11,764 nt of DNA from Ktedonobacterales bacterium (GTDB lineage: Bacteria > Chloroflexota > Ktedonobacteria > Ktedonobacterales > JADMIN01): positions 1 to 11,764 of the forward strand of contig JANWHL010000050.1 of assembly GCA_025450405.1 (NCBI GenBank), in the 5' to 3' direction. Shown piece after piece: positions 6,540-11,764 of this stretch (within the stretch, counting starts at the first letter, position 1; every line of letters starts with the position of its first letter). Below the pieces are notes generated by a model. That model was given only the letters and a program-made list of their open reading frames with translations, was not told the DNA's origin and did no database searches. A program made the translations under genes and the position numbers.

Positions 6540-8036
6540 ATGATAGAGGAACCGGTACGCCGGCGGGACGATACAGTGGGCTCGGCGGCGCCCACGGTGT
6601 CATCCACGGTGTCATCCACGGCGGCGACCACGTGGGGTGCGGACACGGGGGCGTACGGTCTGGAGGCCGCCGCGGCGTTTCAACTCGACCTCTACCGCTA
6701 CTGGCGTGTGGTGGCCACCACGGGCGGATTCGCCATGGGGCGTGGTCAGCACGTGCCGCGTCTCGCGCTGCGCCGTCTCCGCGAGGGAATGGCGCCTGGC
6801 GCGGTTGATGACGAGGTCACGCTGGCCGAGCCAGACGATGGCCGGGTGTTCTTCATGCGCCGCCTGCTGGAACGTCTCGGCTTGCTACGACAGGAGGACG
6901 ACCGCCGGCTGGTCGCCGCCGATCGCGCTGAAATGGCGCGATATCTGGCGCTGCCGTTCTCCGAGCGACTGAGGCTCGCCGCGCGCCTGTGGGTGGCGGG
7001 CGCGTGGTGGATGGACCACGGTCGCGCGGCGCCTCACGCGCCGCGCCTGCTGGCGCCGGCGCCACCACGGATCGCGGTGGCCCGGCGGCGCGCGCAGCAG
7101 ATGCTCATCGACCTCGCGCCCGGAGACGCGCTGGTCCTTCCACCGCCAGCGACGCCCCTTGGTGGCACCGTGCGACGCGCCCGGCCGCGGGCCGCCGCGC
7201 GTTCAGGCGCCGTTGGGAGCGCGGAGCCGGGATTCGACGTGGGTCAGGGGCGGGTACTGGTTGGGGGTGAGGGGGGAGCGGTGCCGGCTGGATGGGACGC
7301 GTCCGACGCCGATGTGGTCCGCGCGGCGCTCACTGGTCCACTGTGCTGGCTGGGATTCGTGGTGCCTGAAAGCGCGCACGAGCAGCTTCCCGCCGGAGCA
7401 TCCACCAGTGGCCCGCCTGGTGGTACCACCGCGCGCTGGCGGACGACCGCGGCCGTCGCGGCGCTGCGATCGGAGCAAGGGGCGGGAACGCCCATGGAGC
7501 CCGTGGGACGTGTGGTGGCGCAGCCCAACTTCGAGATCGTGGCATTGCCCCCCCTGGCGGCGCCGACTGTGCTCGCGTTGGACACCTGCGCGGAGCCGCG
7601 GGGAGTGGACCGCGCCGCCCGCTATGCCCTGACGCGCCAATCGTTCGCCGGTGCGTGTCAGGCCGGGTGGTCACCGGACACGGTCGCCGAGCGACTGGAG
7701 GCGGTGATCGGGGGGCCACTGCCGCAAAATGTGCGCACGACCATCGCGGACTGGGCGCGGCGGGCGGAACGCGTGCGGCTGCGCGCTGGCACCGCGATTC
7801 TGGAGGTCCGCGATGCCGCCGTGCTCGATGCACTGCTGGCCGATCCGCGGGCGGCGGACTGGGTGGAGCGACGTGCCACGCCGACTCTGGCCCTGCTCCG
7901 CGCGGCGGCGGTCGCGCCCACGCGCGCGTGGCTGTTGCGGCATGGCATTATGGCCGCCATGTCCACCAGGCACGGGGAGCTGGCGGCGGGGGCAGTCAAG
8001 GAGAGTGCGCAAGAAGGAACGGTGGGCCGGGCATAA
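6540..8036 (+). CDS. Helicase_C_3 (XPB/Ssl2-like) domain protein, second tandem copy
   Basis: This 498-residue protein is a fuller match to the Helicase_C_3 family than its neighbour. Residues 40-160 match the family N-terminus (YRYWRVV, LRRLREG, then FFMRRLLERLGLL). LTGPLCWLGFVV is at 264-275, AQPNFEIVAL at 327-336, RYALTRQS at 361-368, PLPQNVRTTIADWARR at 393-408 and RATPTLALL at 445-453. The bacterial XPB helicase carries this domain ahead of its motor, but here there is no Walker A or DEAH box. The poorly conserved 200-260 and 285-320 stretches are linker-like. The ATG at 6540 has AGGGG six bases ahead; the frame is open back to GTG 6441, which would add 33 residues without a clear site. 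It lacks the SWIM finger of its neighbour. Function unknown; a DNA-transaction role is inferred. Confidence 0.82.
   Translation: MIEEPVRRRDDTVGSAAPTVSSTVSSTAATTWGADTGAYGLEAAAAFQLDLYRYWRVVATTGGFAMGRGQHVPRLALRRLREGMAPGAVDDEVTLAEPDDGRVFFMRRLLERLGLLRQEDDRRLVAADRAEMARYLALPFSERLRLAARLWVAGAWWMDHGRAAPHAPRLLAPAPPRIAVARRRAQQMLIDLAPGDALVLPPPATPLGGTVRRARPRAAARSGAVGSAEPGFDVGQGRVLVGGEGGAVPAGWDASDADVVRAALTGPLCWLGFVVPESAHEQLPAGASTSGPPGGTTARWRTTAAVAALRSEQGAGTPMEPVGRVVAQPNFEIVALPPLAAPTVLALDTCAEPRGVDRAARYALTRQSFAGACQAGWSPDTVAERLEAVIGGPLPQNVRTTIADWARRAERVRLRAGTAILEVRDAAVLDALLADPRAADWVERRATPTLALLRAAAVAPTRAWLLRHGIMAAMSTRHGELAAGAVKESAQEGTVGRA
6593..6616 (+). repeat. 12-bp tandem duplication inside the second Helicase_C_3 gene
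   Basis: CACGGTGTCATC occurs twice in direct tandem and a third copy starts (CACGG). The 12-bp unit keeps the frame and encodes part of the Ser/Thr-rich linker at residues 19-31 (TVSSTVSST). It is a likely site of slippage and length variation between strains. Confidence 0.6.
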
Positions 8037-8168
8037 TCGGTGGAGCCGCGGGGGAGACCGCCGACGTCGACGGCTGGTAAGTGGGACGAGCGAACGCGAT
8101 GGGCCGCTGGTCGCCGCGAGAGCGGTGCGCCGGTGGCCTTTGCGCGGGTGAGCGTACGCGGGATGGCG

Positions 8169-9680
8169 CTATGCGCCTGAGCGCGCGCCTGTCACGACCA
8201 TGTCGCCGGCCTTCAGGCCCGTGAGCACTTCATAAACGGACCCATTGGTCAGACCAACCACGACGGGGATCGCCACCAGGTTGTTGTTGCGGAGCTCGAG
8301 GATGAAGGCGGCGCGTGGCTGCTCCTGCGAGACGGTGGGGTCGGAGCTTTCCAGCGTGGTCAGCTGTTGATTCGCGGCGGACTGGGCGGCATTCACCTGA
8401 GCGCGGGTGAGGTACCCGGCCCGTGGGTCCGCCGCGTGGTCGCCGAACGTGACGGCGCCGTTCGGAACCAGCCGGACGCCAAACCGCTGCGCGGTCTTGA
8501 TCACGACCTGGCCGGTCATGCCCGGCAGCGGCATGACGCCGTTCAGGCTCTGCGCATCGGCCGTGATGGTCACGCCGTACGTCGGGCCGTGCGCGCTGGG
8601 CTGGCCAAACGGCGAGATCGACGATACCGTGCCGCGGAATGTCCGGCCGGGGAAGGCGCTGAGCGAGAACGTGGCGGTCTGGGCCGGCTGGATAGACGGG
8701 ATGCGCGACTGATTCACCGTGGCGACAATTTGCGGCGCGGTGAGGTCGACGATCTGGATCATGGGAGTGACGGCAAGTGCCGGGGAGGGATTCGCGGGCG
8801 TTGGTGAGGGCGAGGGTGCCGCGCTGGGGACGGGCGTGGGGGGGCCGGATGTGCTGCCAGTGGACGAACCCGTGCCAGAGACCCCATTCGCTGTCGGCGC
8901 GCCGACGCCTATGAAGGCGATGGTGCCGGCATGTGGGGCCACGACCGTGGTGCCGGACTGGAGGGCGGCTTGAGCGGTCTGGACCGCGGCCTGGGCGCTG
9001 GACACCTGTGCCTGCGCCTGGGTGACCTGGCTCTGCGCCTCGGCGAGTTGTTGTTGTGTCTGGTCCTGGACGGCGGTATAGGTGGCCTGGGCGGCGTTGA
9101 CGCAGACGCTCGGGTGCGAGTCGTGCGGGCAGACGTTCTGGATGGAGTTCTGCTCGGTCAACAGTGCCGCGTCCAGGGTCGAGGACGCCGCGGTTTGCGT
9201 GGCAAACAGCGCGTTCTGGGCGGCCGACAGCACCGAGCCTCCCGCGCTGACCTCCGTCTGGGCGGCATTGACCTCGGCTTGCAGGTCCGCGCCGCTAAGC
9301 TGAACGAGGACCTGGCCCTCGGTGACGGTCTGGCCGATGGTGACTTTGACCGCGCTGGCGGACGTGGCGGTGGGAACGGCGACCTGGTAGGTGGGCGCGG
9401 CAATGGTTCCGGGCGCCGTCACGGTCACGAGCAGATTGGCCTCGGTGACCCGGCCGGTGGAGTAGGGATCGAAGGCCGCGATGATGCGTGGATAGGTCGC
9501 GAGCAGCACGCTCGCGACCACCGCGAACAAGAGGATGCCCGCGATCACGGCGCGCGTCTCCCACGGACGCTGGAGGCCGGCGCTCACCTTATCCGGCAGT
9601 GGGAGCGTCTCCTGCTCCTCGATGGGATCAGGTTCGAGTCGTACGCGGGCGGGGTCCGCCCGATCAGGAGGCCTGTCCAC
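8169..9680 (-). CDS. HlyD/MacA-type membrane adaptor protein (efflux periplasmic-adaptor family)
   Basis: Proteins of this family link an inner-membrane transporter to an outer component or extend it outside the membrane. The 503-residue protein has a cytoplasmic tail (1-42), one membrane span (about 44-64), a first lipoyl half (84-130), a long Gln/Ala-rich helical hairpin (131-243), a second lipoyl half starting APHAGTIAFIGVG (248-260), a beta-barrel (308-395) and a membrane-proximal domain ending in VGLTNGSVYEVLTGLKAGD (475-493). Two features are odd. C184 and C193 bracket the hairpin tip and could form a disulfide outside the membrane. A Gly/Ser then Pro/Ser-rich insert (about 263-303) interrupts the second lipoyl half. 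The start is GTG at 9680, preceded by AAGGGAA about 8 bases away. No ABC or RND partner is nearby, so the exported substrate is unknown. Confidence 0.88.
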   Translation of the reverse strand: MDRPPDRADPARVRLEPDPIEEQETLPLPDKVSAGLQRPWETRAVIAGILLFAVVASVLLATYPRIIAAFDPYSTGRVTEANLLVTVTAPGTIAAPTYQVAVPTATSASAVKVTIGQTVTEGQVLVQLSGADLQAEVNAAQTEVSAGGSVLSAAQNALFATQTAASSTLDAALLTEQNSIQNVCPHDSHPSVCVNAAQATYTAVQDQTQQQLAEAQSQVTQAQAQVSSAQAAVQTAQAALQSGTTVVAPHAGTIAFIGVGAPTANGVSGTGSSTGSTSGPPTPVPSAAPSPSPTPANPSPALAVTPMIQIVDLTAPQIVATVNQSRIPSIQPAQTATFSLSAFPGRTFRGTVSSISPFGQPSAHGPTYGVTITADAQSLNGVMPLPGMTGQVVIKTAQRFGVRLVPNGAVTFGDHAADPRAGYLTRAQVNAAQSAANQQLTTLESSDPTVSQEQPRAAFILELRNNNLVAIPVVVGLTNGSVYEVLTGLKAGDMVVTGARSGA

Positions 9681-10233
9681 CGCTTTCTTCCCTTCGCCTT
9701 TACCTGCCGTCAGTCACACCGTCCAGCCGTTCAGTCGTGGGGCGGTGCGCCGCGTGTGTGGTCGGCCCGTATAGCCGAGGTGCCGCGAGGACGCTGAGCT
9801 ACCCGCCCGCCGCCAGGGTCGATCGTCGCTGTCCCGGTCCATTTCGAACGCACGACCGCAATCGCCGCCGTGTCTCGCTGGGGAGTGCCACGGGAACGGC
9901 GTGCGGCCGCGTGCCAGCACACGTGCGCGTGGTCCGATTTCGTACATGGCAAGACGATTCGACTCGGCCATTCGTCGCGGTTCACGCTGGTGAGTCCTGG
10001 CGCATGTCCGCGGAACCCGGGGCGCGACGCGCGGTCAGCCAGTCGCGCGGCGTGGGGCCGAGGCGCACGGCGAGGATGCGAGCTGGAGCAGCGCGCGATC
10101 GGAGCCGCCGCGAGCATGGAACATCGCGCGTGGCCCCGCATATGGCGGGCCAACGCGCACCCAAGGGCGGTGCTCCCGCGTCGGTAGCGCGATGAGCGAT
10201 GCGGCGCCAACGTGGCGGCGTCCTGGGCGAGTG
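9681..10233. other. 553-bp stretch with no convincing gene
   Basis: Several open frames cross this stretch on both strands, but none has a recognisable domain or membrane segment, and the one I checked closely for a start (minus, from 9971) has no ribosome-binding site. No tRNA cloverleaf was found. One GC-rich hairpin with a single bulge sits at 10131-10152 (TGGCCC and GGGCCA arms), about 80 bp beyond the stop of the small membrane-protein gene on the minus strand. It may end that transcript, though no T-run follows. A minus-strand promoter for the adaptor gene is expected near 9700-9780 but none is clear. Confidence 0.5.
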
Positions 10234-10413
10234 TCAGCGCGCGAGGAACGCGCTGAGCAGACCTGAGACCGTGATCAGGACGAGCAGCACGGCAAGGGCG
10301 ACCCAGGCCGCGTTCGCCCAGGACCGCGGCCCGGTGGCAGTGGGCGCGTCGTTCAGCGCCACGCCCGCGACACGTGCGGCTTCGGCGCGCGCGACAGGAA
10401 GATGTTCTGGCAT
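10234..10413 (-). CDS. Small single-span membrane protein, 59 aa
   Basis: The ATG at 10413 is preceded by GAGGA with a 6-base spacing, and the frame ends at TGA 10236-10234. The protein has a 33-residue hydrophilic N-terminus beginning MPEHLPVARAEAARV. A strongly hydrophobic segment at residues 34-57 (starting AWVALAVLLVLITVSGLL) follows, and the chain ends in Arg. One span near the C-terminus and no signal peptide suggest an N-inside, tail-anchored arrangement. I do not recognise a family. Support for a real gene comes from the ribosome-binding site, the well-formed membrane segment and a near-consensus promoter 126 bp upstream. Its 59 residues fall below common length cut-offs, so it is easily overlooked. 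It could be a regulator or accessory subunit of a membrane complex, but nothing shows which. Confidence 0.75.
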   Translation of the reverse strand: MPEHLPVARAEAARVAGVALNDAPTATGPRSWANAAWVALAVLLVLITVSGLLSAFLAR

Positions 10414-10533
10414 GTCACGTCCTCAGGGCGGCCAGCGCCGGCTGGGCGCGGCCGCGTGTTGTGCTGGGACTAGATGCGTTGGGAGGGGCACGCTGAAGAT
10501 AGGTGGACAGCCAGCACAATGCGGCTGCCGCAC
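10414..10533 (-). promoter_or_regulatory. Structured 5' leader of the small membrane-protein gene
   Basis: Between the predicted transcription start (about 10532) and the ATG, the RNA can form three stems. A 5-bp hairpin at the 5' end (10520-10532) pairs TGCGG with CCGCA. A perfect 9-bp long-range pairing joins 10511-10519 with 10459-10467 (CCAGCACAA and TTGTGCTGG on the plus strand). An 11-bp GC-rich hairpin with one bulge occupies 10428-10455 and ends four bases before the Shine-Dalgarno (10420-10424). This arrangement resembles a cis-regulatory leader, but it matches no known riboswitch class that I can name. Confidence 0.45.
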
Positions 10534-10538
10534 TCGGC

Positions 10539-10567
10539 AGTGTACCTGGCGGACGGGTCGCTGTCAA
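10539..10567 (-). promoter_or_regulatory. Near-consensus sigma-70 promoter for the small membrane-protein gene
   Basis: On the minus strand a perfect -35 TTGACA (10562-10567) is followed by an exact 17-bp spacer and a -10 TACACT (10539-10544, 4 of 6). It is the best promoter in the window. It lies 72 bp downstream of the hydrolase gene's end, so the small gene is an independent transcription unit. Confidence 0.75.
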
Positions 10568-10639
10568 TCGCGGTGGGGTGATCGTCGTGGGTGGGCAGGG
10601 GGCTTGCTCAGCGCGTTATCCTCAGCCGGGTTGCCACGA

Positions 10640-11659
10640 TCAGGTGGCCAGTTGTGGGCCACCTGTGGTGCCGAGCACGCCCCCGACCGCTGTGAGCGCC
10701 TTGGGCGCGGAGAGCACGGCCCCGTGGTTCAAGTCGTCGGGCCCCAGACCCAGGTCGTCGATGATGCCATCCGCGCCCGGGAGGGTGGCCACGAACGCGG
10801 GCACGACGAGGTCGCGCAGATTGCCGATGTCATACACGGCGCTGAGGTAATGACCTGGCCCCACCTTCCAGCGTGATGGGGCGGCGGCGACGCGCCGCAT
10901 GAGCGCCGCGCTGGCCGAGAGCGCCTGGGCGGGGTCACCGAAGAGCGGGGCAAGATAGGGCGCTAGATAGCCATAGAGTGGCTGGGGATACCCGGCCACC
11001 GGGCTATCCAGCGTGACCATGGCGTGGACGTAGCGGAGCTCGTCGGGGGTGGCGTAGGCGGCGACCCAGAGCGCGGCGATCACGCCGCCAAGGGAATGAC
11101 CAACGAGGTCGAACGTGGCGCGAGGCTCGGCATGGTGCCAGGTGGCGAATTCGCGCTCCAGGGCGGCCGCGGCGGTGTCGAGCGATTGTCGCGTGTCCGC
11201 GGGGGTATAGGTCGCGAGGTTGGTGGGGTCATAACTGAAGTAGCGGAAGTCGCCGTCGTGGTACGCTTGCGCCCCACCGTGGAGGTGTTCGAGCGCGCCG
11301 ACGAGCGACCCGAACGTCTCCAGCGCGTGCTGGCGGGCATCGAGCGGTTGGTCGTCGGAGCCGCAGGTCAGCCAGGACGGCAGACGGGGCGCGGCGGGCA
11401 GCTCGGGCAATCCAGGTGGCAGGGGCGGGGGCGGGGGCAGGTGCACTGTGCTCAAGCAGACGCCGGTCAGGAGGATGACGCGGCGCTGGTGCCAGTCGGG
11501 ACCAGTGCTGGCTGGCCAGGCACAGGCGGCGAGCGCCAGTGGCATCAGCGCGGCCACGAGCGCGCAGATTGGCCGGACCGCGCGGCGCATGGGCCGGCGG
11601 CCAGAGCGTCCCGCGCCGGCCACCATGGGCGGCGACGCGATGTATTGGGTGGCGGCCAT
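10640..11659 (-). CDS. Alpha/beta-hydrolase (lipase/esterase-like) lipoprotein
   Basis: This 339-residue protein is predicted to be exported and lipid-anchored. An Arg-rich n-region (RRPMRRAVR, 21-29) leads into a hydrophobic core and a lipobox LAAC with C46 as the lipidated residue. A Pro-rich linker (75-95, including PPPPPLPPG) follows. The hydrolase domain has the nucleophile elbow GHSLGG with S189; D283 in LRDLVVP and H312 in LNHGAVL fit the acid and base of the triad. The run VTLDSPVAG (215-223) resembles PGAP1-like and triacylglycerol-lipase-type proteins. The substrate is an ester or lipid outside the membrane, inferred only. The ATG at 11659 is chosen because AGAGGAAG precedes it; an internal Met at residue 24 lacks a site, and the open frame extends upstream to 11758. 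Cys68 and Cys99 flank the Pro-rich segment and could pair. Confidence 0.85.
   Translation of the reverse strand: MAATQYIASPPMVAGAGRSGRRPMRRAVRPICALVAALMPLALAACAWPASTGPDWHQRRVILLTGVCLSTVHLPPPPPLPPGLPELPAAPRLPSWLTCGSDDQPLDARQHALETFGSLVGALEHLHGGAQAYHDGDFRYFSYDPTNLATYTPADTRQSLDTAAAALEREFATWHHAEPRATFDLVGHSLGGVIAALWVAAYATPDELRYVHAMVTLDSPVAGYPQPLYGYLAPYLAPLFGDPAQALSASAALMRRVAAAPSRWKVGPGHYLSAVYDIGNLRDLVVPAFVATLPGADGIIDDLGLGPDDLNHGAVLSAPKALTAVGGVLGTTGGPQLAT
10641..10665 (-). terminator. Hairpin overlapping the hydrolase stop codon
   Basis: CAGGTGGCC (10641-10649) and GGCCACCTG (10657-10665) form a perfect 9-bp stem with a 7-base loop. It spans the last codons and stop of the hydrolase gene. No T-run follows on the minus strand, so it may be a weak terminator or a 3'-end stabiliser. 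Confidence 0.4.
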
Positions 11660-11692
11660 CGCGAACTTCCTCTCGCGCGGCGCACGCGGGCG

Positions 11693-11712
11693 TCTATAGT
11701 GGGCCAGCCCAC
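11693..11712 (-). promoter_or_regulatory. Probable -10 box with adjoining palindrome upstream of the hydrolase gene
   Basis: On the minus strand TATAGA (11693-11698) lies 33 bp before the start codon. Directly upstream of it is a perfect palindrome, GTGGGC-CA-GCCCAC (11699-11712), which would fall in the spacer of the promoter where a repressor or a MerR-type activator could bind. No good -35 hexamer is visible. Confidence 0.35.
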
Positions 11713-11764
11713 GCGGGCACCCTCCGCGAGGCGGTGGCGTCGCGAGCCGGTGGGCCACGAGCGG

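Noticed and set aside
4649..6646. 665-codon open frame on the minus strand opposite the SWIM/Helicase_C_3 gene
   Set aside because: The translation is Arg/Pro/Ala-rich without domains. It is a frame kept open by high GC opposite a real gene that has family motifs.
8165..8177. GGCGC-TAT-GCGCC hairpin at the adaptor stop codon
   Set aside because: Only five base pairs and no T-run on either strand; short GC-rich palindromes are common by chance here.
9841..9852. TTCGAA-containing sequence resembling a tRNA T-loop
   Set aside because: The flanking bases do not form a T-stem on either strand and no acceptor or anticodon stem can be paired.
9714..9971. 85-codon minus-strand frame ending 33 bp before the adaptor start
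   Set aside because: It has fairly high GC at third positions, but no ribosome-binding site, no domain and no membrane segment; too weak to annotate.
9731..10210. 159-codon minus-strand and 235-codon plus-strand (9488-10195) open frames
   Set aside because: Arg/Ala/Pro/Ser-rich translations with no recognisable fold; the two conflict with each other and the plus one runs antisense into the adaptor gene.

Overview
The window is GC-rich DNA, densely coded and bacterial. The likely source is Chloroflexota (Thermomicrobia-like or a soil relative). That is an inference from three things: two members of the XPB/Ssl2-like helicase-associated (Helicase_C_3) family, a membrane adaptor with a long Ser/Pro-rich insert, and a partial copy of an intergenic repeat beginning TGTCATCCTGAGCG. 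No rRNA, tRNA, CRISPR array, transposase or phage gene is visible.

Layout. (1) Positions 1-3548 hold three minus-strand genes: gpmI (cofactor-independent phosphoglycerate mutase), a GNAT acetyltransferase 22 bp behind it, and a medium-chain-type acyl-CoA synthetase that has its own promoter and runs off the left edge. (2) A divergent control region (3549-3870) carries a -10 element for each direction plus direct and inverted repeats. (3) Positions 3871-8036, plus strand, encode two tandem Helicase_C_3-family proteins. The first (815 aa) begins with a SWIM-type zinc finger; the second (498 aa) does not. Neither has helicase motor motifs. (4) Converging on them is a minus-strand HlyD/MacA-type adaptor (8169-9680) with no transporter partner in view. 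(5) Positions 9681-10233 have no convincing gene. (6) A 59-residue single-span membrane protein (10234-10413, minus) sits behind a near-consensus sigma-70 promoter and a 120-nt leader that can fold into three stems. (7) A minus-strand alpha/beta-hydrolase lipoprotein (10640-11659) closes the window, with a palindrome next to its probable -10 box.

How the parts work together. gpmI belongs to glycolysis/gluconeogenesis, and the acyl-CoA synthetase activates carboxylic acids for CoA-dependent metabolism. The two Helicase_C_3 proteins are probably co-directional DNA-transaction or regulatory factors of unknown role. The adaptor, small membrane protein and lipoprotein are all envelope-directed but lie in separate transcription units. 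The most unusual parts are the SWIM plus Helicase_C_3 tandem without a motor and the small membrane protein with its structured leader.
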